From positions 2,046,001 through 2,110,000 of the forward strand of contig NZ_JBGFSP010000003.1 in assembly GCF_041227145.1 (NCBI RefSeq): DNA of 64,000 nt. The letters run 5' to 3'. The notes beneath the pieces were generated by a model. It made no database searches. It was not told the origin of the DNA and saw only the letters and a list, made by a program, of their open reading frames with translations. A program made the position numbers and the translations under genes. The DNA comes from Bacteroides sp. AN502(2024) (GTDB lineage: Bacteria > Bacteroidota > Bacteroidia > Bacteroidales > Bacteroidaceae). Of the stretch, positions 44,939 through 54,511 are shown piece by piece; the stretch's first letter is position 1; each line of letters starts with the position of its first letter.

Positions 44939-45907
44939 TTATATTTCCCTGCTTGTCAGTAGTTTACCATACATTTTCCCGCTTCTCTTCTTACCGGTTT
45001 CACTTACATACAAAATAATTTCCCGGTTCATCCGGGCAATCTCTTCATCGTTGTAACGTTGGAAATAGGTTTCGGTGACTTTGACAGACGAGTGCCCCAT
45101 GGCATTGCTGATCATGCTCTTGTCGTAATGGCGGAAATTGGCAATGGTAGCCCAACTGTGGCGGGCACAGTAGGACGAGAGTTTCACTTCAAGTCCCAAA
45201 AACGCCGAGAGCCGCTTGAGTTGCTTATTGAATAGACGAAGCGCACTCTGGTATTGCCGGTAGCTCGCTTTGCCTTGGGCGCGGACAAAGGGGAAGAGGT
45301 AGGGACTGTCGGTTTCACGGGATATATACTCCCGAAGAATGTCCGAAGCCTCCGGTTCGACATCTATGCAAAGCGGACGCCCTGTTTTGCGGCGGCAATA
45401 GAATATCCGGTTGCTTTGCAGGTCGGTCGGCCGCATGTATGCCAGATCGACGAAACAAAGTCCGCGGAGCAGGAACAGCAGGACGAAGCACCGGCGTACG
45501 GCTTCCAAATCCCCGGGGAGTTCTTTTTGAGGATTGAGGATGCTGTGAATCGTATCGGTGGAGAGCGCACGGCTGCAACCGGGACGGCTTCCCGTATGCA
45601 TCCGGCGGAACAGCAGAGGGTCGAACGGGATAAAATGCTGTGCTGCGGCCCGGTTGTACATGGCACGTAGCATGCGCATATAAGTGGAAATAGTATTGAA
45701 ACTCTTTCCCTGACGGTAAAGGTAGTTTTCGAGAGCTTTCAACCACATACGTGTAAGCGACTGAAAAGGGAAAAACGTGCGTCCTCCCTCAAATTCACGG
45801 ATACGGTTCAGTGTGCTTCGGTACACATGTGCCGTACCATAACGTCCCTCGTCCTCAAGCTGCCGGATAACCGTATTCATAAAACAGAATAAATCTTTTT
45901 CTTTCAT
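44939..45907 (-). CDS. Tyrosine site-specific recombinase (promoter invertase)
   Basis: Protein of 322 residues. The catalytic set is R148 (FLLRGL), K174 (RRKTGR), R249-H250 (SYCARHSWAT, where tyrosine replaces the first histidine, as in many Bacteroides invertases), H272 (MGHSSVKVTE) and the nucleophile Y281 (TETYFQRY). The N-terminal ~100 residues form a SAM-like DNA-binding domain. Its stop lies beside the right inversion site, so it is very likely the invertase for this switch. No clear -7 element is seen upstream. Confidence 0.93.
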   Translation of the reverse strand: MKEKDLFCFMNTVIRQLEDEGRYGTAHVYRSTLNRIREFEGGRTFFPFQSLTRMWLKALENYLYRQGKSFNTISTYMRMLRAMYNRAAAQHFIPFDPLLFRRMHTGSRPGCSRALSTDTIHSILNPQKELPGDLEAVRRCFVLLFLLRGLCFVDLAYMRPTDLQSNRIFYCRRKTGRPLCIDVEPEASDILREYISRETDSPYLFPFVRAQGKASYRQYQSALRLFNKQLKRLSAFLGLEVKLSSYCARHSWATIANFRHYDKSMISNAMGHSSVKVTETYFQRYNDEEIARMNREIILYVSETGKKRSGKMYGKLLTSREI

Positions 45908-46091
45908 ATAATTGACGCGTTAAAGATGGATTGATGTTGGAGACCGGCATAAAGAACAGGATCATGTTCATGCGGAACAAAACCATGTATTACATCGGAT
46001 AAAGATATGCTTTTTCCGGTAAAAACGGAGTTCGGATATTATTTCCCTATAAGCGCACCAATTGAATCCGAACTTGGGGAACAGAGTTTTT
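45908..46091. other. Spacer upstream of invertase gene
   Basis: Contains the inverted repeat AGTTCGGAT/ATCCGAACT (about 46029-46073), with a T run after the second arm (TTTTTTTA near 46088), which may terminate plus-strand transcription toward the antiporter's 3' end. No gene. Confidence 0.4.
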
Positions 46092-47072
46092 TTATGTATT
46101 ATAAATCAATACCACTGTGTATGCCACATAACAAAGTATCATAATTCCTCCTTCCACTCTCGTAATTGTCCTTTTGGCAAAGAACAGTCCGAATAACCAA
46201 AGCAGAACTCCGGAACCTACTAACGTAAACAGGTCGAAGTTGGTGATTCCGCAAAGGTGGAGAGGCGTGATGCTCGCGCTACACCCTAGTACAAAGAAAA
46301 TATTGAAGAGGTTACTACCGATCACATTTCCGATGGCGATCTCCGGGTTTTTCTTTAATGCGGCAACGATAGACGTAGCCAGTTCCGGAAGAGAAGTACC
46401 TCCTGCCACCAGAGTCAGTCCGATAATTGATTCGCTGACACCCAAGTTGCGGGCGATGCCTGTGGCACCGTCGACAAACATTTGACCTCCATAAATAAGT
46501 GCAGCCAAACCTCCGATGATATAAAGAATGGATTTCCACCAAGGTAGTGATTTGATCTCTGTCTCCTCTTCTATGACGGGATGTTCTGTTTGTTCCGTTG
46601 TGGCAGGTTTGGAAGCGATGGCGAAAGTGTAACCCATGAAAATGGCAAAGAAGCAAAGTAATAGCAAACCGTCTGCTCTGTTCAGGATATTCTCTGAAGC
46701 TCTATCCAAAAAGACGTCATTGGCACAGATCAGCAGGACAATGGAAGAAAGTATGCAGAGTGGTATCTCTTTTCTGAGTGTATTGCGGGTGGTGACAATC
46801 GGGGCGAATAATGCCGTGCAGCCCACAATCATCAATGTATTGAAAATGTTGCTTCCCATTACGTTGCCTATGGCAATATCTGCACTGCCTTTGAGAGCAG
46901 AAGATACACTGACCGTCAGTTCAGGGGCGGAAGTGCCGAATGCAACAATGGTAAGACCGATTACGATGGGAGGAATACGGAAACGCTTGGCTACTGAGGC
47001 AGCACCATCTGTCAATCCGTTAGCTCCTAGAAGAATGAGGATTAATCCCCCGATGAGTAACAATATATTCAT
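46092..47072 (-). CDS. CaCA-family sodium/calcium antiporter
   Basis: Protein of 326 residues with ten membrane helices. The two alpha-repeats GTSAPELTVSVSSALKGSADIAIGNVMGSNIFN and GGTSLPELATSIVAALKKNPEIAIGNVIGSNLFN are diagnostic of the YrbG-like branch and carry the ion-binding glutamates and asparagines. It exchanges calcium for sodium or protons across the inner membrane. A -7 element lies at 47092-47099. Single gene. Confidence 0.93.
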   Translation of the reverse strand: MNILLLIGGLILILLGANGLTDGAASVAKRFRIPPIVIGLTIVAFGTSAPELTVSVSSALKGSADIAIGNVMGSNIFNTLMIVGCTALFAPIVTTRNTLRKEIPLCILSSIVLLICANDVFLDRASENILNRADGLLLLCFFAIFMGYTFAIASKPATTEQTEHPVIEEETEIKSLPWWKSILYIIGGLAALIYGGQMFVDGATGIARNLGVSESIIGLTLVAGGTSLPELATSIVAALKKNPEIAIGNVIGSNLFNIFFVLGCSASITPLHLCGITNFDLFTLVGSGVLLWLFGLFFAKRTITRVEGGIMILCYVAYTVVLIYNT

Positions 47073-47091
47073 GGTATTTCTTTTTTGGTGG

Positions 47092-47099
47092 CAAAGATA
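47092..47099 (-). promoter_or_regulatory. -7 promoter element of antiporter gene
   Basis: TATCTTTG on the minus strand, 19 bases before the ATG at 47072. Confidence 0.6.
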
Positions 47100-47134
47100 A
47101 TCAATTTGGAAATGGTAATATCAAAAACAATCCG

Positions 47135-47142
47135 TATGTTTG
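47135..47142 (+). promoter_or_regulatory. -7 promoter element of MscS gene
   Basis: TATGTTTG fits TAnnTTTG, 48 bases before the ATG at 47191, divergent from the antiporter promoter. Confidence 0.5.
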
Positions 47143-47190
47143 CTCTGTTTTTAATGAAAAGTTCGATTCATCTTACTATAAGCAAGGAAT

Positions 47191-49047
47191 ATGAGGTATG
47201 GAAAAAATAAAATAAAGCGGTCGTTACTGGTGTTGTTCCTTTCTTTTCTGGCGATCGGGGCGCAAGCGCAGCTGGAACAGGCTGTCAAGAAGATATTTGC
47301 CGGAGATACAATAACGAACGGAGATGTTCCTTTGAAACGGGATTCGGATTCTATCCATCTGGCGAATATGCAGAAATTATTGGAAGAGGCCCGGCTCAAC
47401 GAGGCGAATATGCGGATGGAAATGGAACAGATGAGGCTACAGATGGCTTCTGCCGATTCCGTAAAATATGCACAGCAGAGACAGCTTATCGACTCTTTAC
47501 GCCAGTTTACTAAAGGAGTACCGGTGGTAGTGGACGGTGATACCTTATTTTACCTTTTCACCAAACGCGGAGGATATACTTCCCAACAACGTGCTCAAAT
47601 GACCGGTGCGGCGATTGAAGAAATAGGAAGGCGTTTTAATCTCCGGCCCGATTCTGTTTTGATCGATCATTCGGACATTGTTTCCGATTTGATGTACGAC
47701 AGTAAAGTGTTGCTTTCTCTTACCGATCAGGATGCTTTGTGGGAAGGAATTTCACGTGATTCGCTGGCCAGAGAAAGACAACGGAATGTCATTACGAAAC
47801 TGCACGAGATGAAAGCGGAGCATGGATTTTGGCGAATGGCAAAGCGTGTGCTCTATTTTGTTTTGGTGATTGTGGGACAGTATTTCCTGTTCCGCTTGAC
47901 CAACGGGTTATTCCGTAAACTGAAAGCGCGTATCCTACGTCTGAAAGATACGAAGATAAAACCGGTATCTATTCAGGGATATGAATTACTGGATGCGCAG
48001 AAACAAGCGAATCTGTTGGTATTCTTGTCCAGTATCGGACGGTATATACTGATGGGATTGCAGCTACTGTTTAGCGTGCCGTTAATTTTCATCATTTTCC
48101 CGCAGACAGAAGGACTGGCATATCAACTGTTAGGGTATATATGGAATCCGATTCGCGGTATTTTGGTAGGGATTATCGACTATGTTCCCAAGTTGTTCAC
48201 CATCATCGTTATCTGGTATGCCGTGAAGTATCTGGTGCGTCTCGTTCTGTATCTGGCGCGTGAAGTGGAAGCAGGACGACTCAAAATCAACGGATTCTAC
48301 CCGGATTGGGCAATGCCTACTTTCCATATCGTCCGTTTCCTGCTCTATGCATTTATGATTGCGATGATTTATCCTTATCTGCCGGGCTCCGATTCCGGAG
48401 TGTTCCAAGGCATTTCGGTATTCGTCGGATTGATCGTTTCATTGGGATCAAGCACGGTGATCGGTAATATTATCGCCGGACTGGTGATTACTTATATGCG
48501 TCCGTTCAAGATGGGCGACCGGATCAAGTTGAATGATACCACGGGAGATATTATCGAAAAGACTCCTCTTGTTACCCGTATCCGGACACCCAAGAATGAG
48601 GTAGTGACCGTTCCCAATTCATTTATCATGTCGTCTCATACGGTAAATTATAGTACTTCGGCACGTGAATATGGATTGATTATTCACTCGGAAGTATCTA
48701 TCGGTTATGATATTCCTTGGCGACAGGTTAATCAGATTCTGATTGATGCGGCATTGAATACTCCCGGAGTGGTAGATGATCCGCGTCCGTTTGTGTTGGA
48801 AACCTCTTTAAGCGACTGGTATCCGGTCTATCAGATCAATGCATATATCAGGGAGGCGGATAAAATGGCGCAGATTTATTCGGATTTGCATCAGAATATC
48901 CAGGATAAGTTTAATGAGGCTGGCATTGAAATCATGTCACCGCATTATATGGCTGTGCGGGATGGAAATGAGGTGACAATTCCCAAAGATGATTTTAGAA
49001 ACTGTACTCCTCCGGGCAAAGCGGGAGAACGCAGTAAATCCGAATAG
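47191..49047 (+). CDS. MscS-family mechanosensitive channel, large form
   Basis: Protein of 618 residues with a signal peptide (SLLVLFLSFLAIGAQAQ) and a periplasmic coiled coil (LEEARLNEANMRMEMEQMRLQM). Membrane helices follow, then the MscS core: SLGSSTVIGNIIAGLVITYMRPFKMGDRIKL, GDIIEKTPLVTRIRTPKNEVVTVPNSFIMSSHTVNYS. It releases solutes on osmotic downshift. The extra N-terminal part resembles MscK/MscM types. A strong terminator follows. Confidence 0.92.
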   Translation: MRYGKNKIKRSLLVLFLSFLAIGAQAQLEQAVKKIFAGDTITNGDVPLKRDSDSIHLANMQKLLEEARLNEANMRMEMEQMRLQMASADSVKYAQQRQLIDSLRQFTKGVPVVVDGDTLFYLFTKRGGYTSQQRAQMTGAAIEEIGRRFNLRPDSVLIDHSDIVSDLMYDSKVLLSLTDQDALWEGISRDSLARERQRNVITKLHEMKAEHGFWRMAKRVLYFVLVIVGQYFLFRLTNGLFRKLKARILRLKDTKIKPVSIQGYELLDAQKQANLLVFLSSIGRYILMGLQLLFSVPLIFIIFPQTEGLAYQLLGYIWNPIRGILVGIIDYVPKLFTIIVIWYAVKYLVRLVLYLAREVEAGRLKINGFYPDWAMPTFHIVRFLLYAFMIAMIYPYLPGSDSGVFQGISVFVGLIVSLGSSTVIGNIIAGLVITYMRPFKMGDRIKLNDTTGDIIEKTPLVTRIRTPKNEVVTVPNSFIMSSHTVNYSTSAREYGLIIHSEVSIGYDIPWRQVNQILIDAALNTPGVVDDPRPFVLETSLSDWYPVYQINAYIREADKMAQIYSDLHQNIQDKFNEAGIEIMSPHYMAVRDGNEVTIPKDDFRNCTPPGKAGERSKSE

Positions 49048-49134
49048 TCATTATTTATGTTCGTATCTCACTATAGACTGTTCATGGAACTTTTATATAA
49101 ATTAGTGTAATCAGTAAGAGGTGGATAAATAATT

Positions 49135-49169
49135 AAGGGTGTCCCTTTCGTCACGAGAGAGACACCCTT
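49135..49169. terminator. Terminator between MscS and phosphoesterase genes
   Basis: AAGGGTGTC pairs with GACACCCTT, extended by further pairs with one mismatch, and is followed by a T-rich tract. It lies between convergent genes. Confidence 0.75.
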
Positions 49170-49217
49170 TGTTGTGTGTTTTTCTACTGAGAGTAGAATC
49201 TATATCATCAAGAGAGT

Positions 49218-50156
49218 TTATTTCTTTCGGGTAACCGTATAAAGTATATTCCCTTTTTTATCTATCATGCGAAGATTGAGCTCTTTTTTGTCGATGGAAC
49301 AAACGGAGAATCCCGGTTCGGAACTACAGAACTTCGTGCCTTCGATAGGTTTCACCTTGCGTGCCAGTGAGGCGGCGGAGTTGACAATATAGTCGATGTC
49401 GCTTTCCGGAACACGGATATGCTGGAAGTTATGGATATGTCCGCAGATATACATATCTACCTTATGTTTGCGTAAGATGGGATCAACCCGTTTTTGCATG
49501 TCCAGCCGTTCACTTTCTTCTTTAGGGGTATAAGCGTAGATGGGATGGTGTCCGGCTACGATAATCCAGTCTTCTTTGGCATTGGCAAGCACAGATTCCA
49601 GCCATGACAGTTGTTTGTTGACATCCTGTTTACAGGCATCGGGATATTTGTCACTTTCCTTGCGGTATTTCTCGATCAGAGGAGTGGTATCGATCCAGAT
49701 GATGCGGATGGTGGCACCTTTCTCTTCGAATGTCCGGGTGTAATAACGGTCGGGCATTGTCCAGCGGCGGCTGATGTTGGTGTAATCCAATACGGCTTGT
49801 GTGTTTCCACGATATTCATGGTTTCCCAGGATGGGGAACCAGTCAATCATCAGTTCCGGATGTGAATAAATTAATTCATAGTTGGTCATCCACAAGGGGT
49901 CGTTTACGCTGCGGACTCCTTCAAAGTGATGAACGTCTCCGGTAGCCAGAACAAATTCAGGTCCTATCTCTTCCCCCATCGTACCCATTAATTCGGCAAT
50001 TGGCTTCTGGTCGTAATAGCCGTTACGCCCTAAATCGTTCGCTACATAGAAGTTAAACTTTTTGTCAAATATGGAGTAATCCGCCAACTGTGCCTGAACA
50101 AATGTGCAGACGAAGAGCAGGGAGAGAATCGATAAACTTTTAATCTTTTTATTCAT
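49218..50156 (-). CDS. Exported metallophosphoesterase (purple-acid-phosphatase-like)
   Basis: Protein of 312 residues with a signal peptide (ILSLLFVCTFVQAQ). The metal-binding motifs run NDLG, GDVHHF, GNHEYR, AGHHP and GHIHNFQH, close to the purple-acid-phosphatase order. It should release phosphate from organic phosphates in the periplasm. It follows the TonB-dependent receptor gene by 119 bases without a visible promoter, so the two probably form a uptake-and-hydrolysis pair. Confidence 0.88.
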   Translation of the reverse strand: MNKKIKSLSILSLLFVCTFVQAQLADYSIFDKKFNFYVANDLGRNGYYDQKPIAELMGTMGEEIGPEFVLATGDVHHFEGVRSVNDPLWMTNYELIYSHPELMIDWFPILGNHEYRGNTQAVLDYTNISRRWTMPDRYYTRTFEEKGATIRIIWIDTTPLIEKYRKESDKYPDACKQDVNKQLSWLESVLANAKEDWIIVAGHHPIYAYTPKEESERLDMQKRVDPILRKHKVDMYICGHIHNFQHIRVPESDIDYIVNSAASLARKVKPIEGTKFCSSEPGFSVCSIDKKELNLRMIDKKGNILYTVTRKK

Positions 50157-50275
50157 ATTCTGTTGTATATTAGTGATTTATAAATGAATGTAATAACTTC
50201 GGCTTTGGGGGCTTGTTGGTTTAAAAGGAACGATCTCTTCCTTTTAAAGAAATAAATCCTGTGACTTAGTTCGTA

Positions 50276-53086
50276 TCAGAAGTTTATTTTTACACCGGCA
50301 TTTATCTTTACGCCATAGTGCTCTGACTGCATGGTACGCTCTTTAGTGCCTTGATAATAACGTAAAGGTTGATTCAATAGATTGGTGGCGTCTGCATAGA
50401 ATGTTGTTTTGAACTTTTTGCCGAATGTATAGCTTGCGTTCAGGTCCATGTAATTTACGGCATCGTAGTAACGGTCCAGTGCGGCAACTTCTCCCATTTC
50501 ATCGATGAAGCTGGATGCAAAGTTGTAGGATAGACGAACGTTGAACCCTTTTTTCTCAAAGTAGAGCGATGCGTTTGCCGTGTGTTCGGGAGAACCGGGT
50601 AAGGAAAGATCTTTCTCATTTTCGCGTCCTTCGAAGTTGAAGTTATTCACTTTGGTGTGAGTGTAGGTGTATGTACCGTAGAATCCTACGCATTTCAATG
50701 CGGGAGCAATGAAGCTGAAATCGCGTTGATAGGCAAGTTCCACACCAAGTAAGTCGGCATCACCTGCGTTCTTGGGTTGGGTGAATTTCTTGTATTCGTT
50801 ATTCTGGTAGGTATAATCACTAATCACCTGATCGACAATAAAGTCATTGATCTTCTTATAGAAGATACCTGCGCTGACCAGACCGACACTCTTGAAATAG
50901 TAATCGGCACTTAAATCGAAGTTGTATGAAATAGTGGGAGTCAGGTCGGAGTTACCCATCACCAGTTCGTTATCGCTGCGGTTGATATTGACGCACGGAA
51001 TTAATGCGGAATATTTGGGACGGCTCAATGTCTCTGTGAAAGATGCGCGGACTTTGAAGTCATCGGTTACATCATATTTCAATAAAACACTGGGGAGCCA
51101 GTTGGTATAATTGTTCTTATGATTCCCGGTCGGTTGAAGCGTTTCATTTTCGTCTTCATCCACCAGCCAGTTCCAGCCGTTGTATTTGATACGAGTGGCT
51201 TCCATACGGAGTCCCAGCATCATTTTTAGTCTCTTTCCCAGGATCTGGTCGAAGCGGAAGAAAGCGGAAGTGACATTTTCTTCGGCGTGATAGTTGCTGG
51301 AAGATTCTTCAAGCACTTGTTCGCCTTCCATGTTTTTCAGGTCGAGCGAACCCAGGTATTCTTTCGATACGAAATCAGTGGCTTTATACTGATTGCCCGG
51401 CATGAAACCGTCACGAATATGGCTTGTGAGATTGTCCATGTATGCTGTCTGGTAGGTATCTTTGTATGCATCTGCGTAGTCGTAGCAGGTCACATCGCGA
51501 TTTTTAGTCTTGGATGTGTATTTGGCTCCGAATTTCAGGCTGTTTCCATAGATTCCGTTAACCAGCGGCAGTTCGAAGTCAACTTTGAATTTCAAGTCTT
51601 TTTCGTAGATTTCCTGATTGCTCTCAGTCAGTTCTTTCACTTTCCATTTACCTCTTTCGCCGTCCACTTTTCCGTTGTGCAGACTTACGTCTGTTGTCAC
51701 ATACGGGAAACGGCCGCCTGCATCTACGATATTAAATCCCAGAAAATCCTGTTTCAGATTGAAATATCTTTCGTTCGGGCGGTCTTCACTGGCACGTGCG
51801 TAAGAAGCTCCCCAGTTCATGGACAGTTTACCGAACTGATGTTCTCCGTCCAGACTGAAATCCATTGTCTGTTGCAGTTCCAGACGGGCATTTCTGTTGT
51901 TGGGGCTACCCCCCTTGGTCTCTATTTGGGCAGATTGTTGCATTTCGCCTTCATCGTCCAGTCCTGTTTTGTCCAAGTCCTTGTAGGTAACGCGATAGCG
52001 GTTTTCCCAGTCGTGACGGCGGTTGTAGATGCCTTGCAGCGTCAGTCGGTGGTTCGGATGTATTGCGTAGTCGAAGGCGAGTGAGTAGCTTTGGCGTTCA
52101 CGTGTCACGTAGTATTGGCGTTTTTGTGCTTCCACCATTACGACCTCTCCTTTCTTGTTGACATCGTATTCAAATTCTACATCATCCGAACCTACCGGAG
52201 CATTTTGATAAGAAACGGCTGCCATCATTCCCAGTTTGTTGTTAAAGAAACGGTCACCATAAGTGAAACCCAGGTTCAATTGGGCTTTCTTGCTGATCCA
52301 GTTGTATCCTGTTCCTGCTGTAGCACTGATAACTCTCTTGTAAGGAGTACTTTTAGTGACCAGATTGATAGAACCACCGATGGCGTCTCCATCCATATCC
52401 GAAGTAACTACTTTGTTTACTTCGATGGTCTGTATCATGTCAGCGGGGATAAGGTCGAGCTGGACGTTACGTGTGTCGCCTTCGGCAGAAGGGAGGCGGT
52501 TGCCGTTGATTGTAACGGAACTAAGATCGGGTGAAGTGCCACGCACTTGTCCGAAGCGGGCTTCTCCCTGATCGTATTGTACATTGATACCATTGATACG
52601 TTTCAATGCATCCCCGATATTGGAATCGGGAAATTTACCTACCTGGTCGGCTGAAACGACATTGGTGATTCCCAGCTTGTTCTTCTGCGAATTGATGGCG
52701 CGGCGTTGACCCTGGAAAGCTCCGCCTACTACCACCTCTTGCAACTCGAGTCCTTCATTCAAGACTACGTCTTTCTCAAGTGTCTTTCCAGCCGGAATGG
52801 TGATTTTCATTTCGACGGGTGAGTAGCCTACGTAGCTGACTTTGATGGTATATGTGCCTGGAGTAAGATTGGCGAAAGTATAATAACCGTTAACATCACT
52901 CGTCACTCCGGTGTGTAATTTTTCGATGTAAATGGACGCTCCCGGGAGGGTTTGTTGGGAACTATCTACAATGCGTCCGCGGATAGTGCCTTGTCTGACT
53001 ATGCTCACTTTTTCTTCTGCGAAAGTGTTACCGCTTGTGCTCATGACTAAAAGAGCGAAGGGGATAAATTTGAGAAATCGTTTCAT
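50276..53086 (-). CDS. TonB-dependent outer-membrane receptor
   Basis: Protein of 936 residues. Signal peptide MKRFLKFIPFALLVMSTSGNTFAEE, then a carboxypeptidase-regulatory-like domain (GTIRGRIVDSSQQTLPGASIYIEKLHTGVTSDVNGYYTFANLTPGTYTIKVSYVGY). The plug has the strand PDSNIGDALKRINGINVQYDQGEARFGQVRG. A 22-strand barrel follows and ends in a phenylalanine (GVKINF). It is not paired with SusD, so it is not a typical glycan importer. A phosphorylated ligand is inferred from the neighbouring phosphoesterase. Confidence 0.92.
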   Translation of the reverse strand: MKRFLKFIPFALLVMSTSGNTFAEEKVSIVRQGTIRGRIVDSSQQTLPGASIYIEKLHTGVTSDVNGYYTFANLTPGTYTIKVSYVGYSPVEMKITIPAGKTLEKDVVLNEGLELQEVVVGGAFQGQRRAINSQKNKLGITNVVSADQVGKFPDSNIGDALKRINGINVQYDQGEARFGQVRGTSPDLSSVTINGNRLPSAEGDTRNVQLDLIPADMIQTIEVNKVVTSDMDGDAIGGSINLVTKSTPYKRVISATAGTGYNWISKKAQLNLGFTYGDRFFNNKLGMMAAVSYQNAPVGSDDVEFEYDVNKKGEVVMVEAQKRQYYVTRERQSYSLAFDYAIHPNHRLTLQGIYNRRHDWENRYRVTYKDLDKTGLDDEGEMQQSAQIETKGGSPNNRNARLELQQTMDFSLDGEHQFGKLSMNWGASYARASEDRPNERYFNLKQDFLGFNIVDAGGRFPYVTTDVSLHNGKVDGERGKWKVKELTESNQEIYEKDLKFKVDFELPLVNGIYGNSLKFGAKYTSKTKNRDVTCYDYADAYKDTYQTAYMDNLTSHIRDGFMPGNQYKATDFVSKEYLGSLDLKNMEGEQVLEESSSNYHAEENVTSAFFRFDQILGKRLKMMLGLRMEATRIKYNGWNWLVDEDENETLQPTGNHKNNYTNWLPSVLLKYDVTDDFKVRASFTETLSRPKYSALIPCVNINRSDNELVMGNSDLTPTISYNFDLSADYYFKSVGLVSAGIFYKKINDFIVDQVISDYTYQNNEYKKFTQPKNAGDADLLGVELAYQRDFSFIAPALKCVGFYGTYTYTHTKVNNFNFEGRENEKDLSLPGSPEHTANASLYFEKKGFNVRLSYNFASSFIDEMGEVAALDRYYDAVNYMDLNASYTFGKKFKTTFYADATNLLNQPLRYYQGTKERTMQSEHYGVKINAGVKINF

Positions 53087-53115
53087 AAATGTTAGCGTGC
53101 GTTAATTATTTGCTG

Positions 53116-53123
53116 CAAAAGTA
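53116..53123 (-). promoter_or_regulatory. -7 promoter element of receptor-phosphoesterase operon
   Basis: Reads TACTTTTG on the minus strand, 29 bases before the receptor ATG. Confidence 0.55.
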
Positions 53124-53252
53124 GCGGGGAGACGTTTCTTACTCTTTACAGCCGGTTGAAGAACGCGTAACAATTATGCTACGTTTATATTACAGCGTCC
53201 TTTTATCCGGAAGCTTCCGGAAAGGGCGGGTTGCTGTTGTTATAGAAATAGT

Positions 53253-54440
53253 TCAGACTTTCTCACAGCGAATCAGTACTTTTTGTCCATTATTTAATGT
53301 ACTGGCAAATAAGTAGGTATCTCCTCCTTCAGCCAGATGGATTCGTTTGCGGAGTTCGGCTACTGTAGCGGGGAAGTTACGGACAGTTACATTGGCTTTT
53401 TTCAGGTCTACCAGATTTTTCTTTACCTCTTTTTTATTGAAACTGCACCGGTTGACAATACGGAATATTCTTCCGGGGAAGTTTTCTATGAAAGTATCGG
53501 AAGTATACAGATGACTGTTGGGATGCAGTTTACGGACAGGATAGGCTGCGGTAATGCTGCGAAAAGCACCGGCTTTCAGAAGGGAGGCATTCGGTTCGTA
53601 AAGATAGGTTTCTAAAGAATCCGTATAGATACATTCGCTGCATTGCTCCTGTTCGCGGGTAAATACAAAGTGTTGTTCTTCTTGAAGCCCTTTCGTGGAG
53701 AGGTTCACACAATGAATGGAGATTTCGGTTGGTGGGGTCTGTCCGAGTAGGATGAGTAGTTCCTTACATTCGTTGTTGACGGATAGAATATGCACTTCCT
53801 GTGTCTGTTGCAGCTCTTTCAGTGCCAATGAAAGATCAAGCATGGGCGAGAGTTTTATCATTACCCGGTTGGCTTTGTGAAGTAAAAGCTCTTCCAGTTC
53901 GGCTACGTTTGGTTCGCAGTCGGAGATGGCAACCGTTTTTCCACCGTGCTCATTGCGGCGAGCGGGGTCGAGAAAAATACAATCTACGGGGGACATGGTT
54001 TGCAGATAGGCTACTCCATCTTCGTTTCTTATGTTTATATGGTTTAGATTCAGTATGGTAAAGTTGTGTGCAGCTATTTCGCAGAGTTCCTCCTGACGTT
54101 CTACGTAAGTGGCGGACTTGAATCCGGTGGCAAGAAAAGAACAGTCAATGCCGAAGCCTCCGGTGAGATCGGTCAGAGACTCTCCCTGCAAAAGACGCGC
54201 TTTGTAGCGGGCGGTGATTTCAGAAGAGCATTGCTCCAGCGACAAATGTTTCGGATACCATATTTTTTCTATCTTCCACCATGAGGGAATCTTTTCGGCG
54301 GCAACCTTCCTTCCCGCAATTTGAGTGATGGCGGTCGGCATATCTATGTCCGGGTACTTTTTAGCTTGTAAAGCCAGTTCACGTACATCGTCTGATGAAT
54401 GTTCGCAAATGAAAAGTAGGGTTTCGGGGGAGATTTGCAT
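53253..54440 (-). CDS. SAM-dependent methyltransferase with THUMP-like domain
   Basis: Protein of 395 residues. The N-terminal ~100 residues carry a helical domain; the Rossmann core has LTGGFGIDCSFLATGF (motif I), VERQEELCEIAAHNF, and DCIFLDPARR (motif IV). The C-terminal ~80 residues (FPGRIFRIVNRCSFNKKEVKKNLVDLKKANVTVRNFPATVAELRKRI) form a THUMP-like RNA-binding domain. It is probably an RNA methyltransferase; target unknown. Confidence 0.82.
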   Translation of the reverse strand: MQISPETLLFICEHSSDDVRELALQAKKYPDIDMPTAITQIAGRKVAAEKIPSWWKIEKIWYPKHLSLEQCSSEITARYKARLLQGESLTDLTGGFGIDCSFLATGFKSATYVERQEELCEIAAHNFTILNLNHINIRNEDGVAYLQTMSPVDCIFLDPARRNEHGGKTVAISDCEPNVAELEELLLHKANRVMIKLSPMLDLSLALKELQQTQEVHILSVNNECKELLILLGQTPPTEISIHCVNLSTKGLQEEQHFVFTREQEQCSECIYTDSLETYLYEPNASLLKAGAFRSITAAYPVRKLHPNSHLYTSDTFIENFPGRIFRIVNRCSFNKKEVKKNLVDLKKANVTVRNFPATVAELRKRIHLAEGGDTYLFASTLNNGQKVLIRCEKV

Positions 54441-54511
54441 CATGGCGTTATTGCGTTATAGGATGTTACAATGAATCATCGGGCTCTGATTATGGGGTTG
54501 TTGAGTGTCGG

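Noticed and set aside
51287..52084. 265-codon ORF antisense to the TonB-dependent receptor
   Set aside because: Shadow of the receptor gene; no promoter or family motif.
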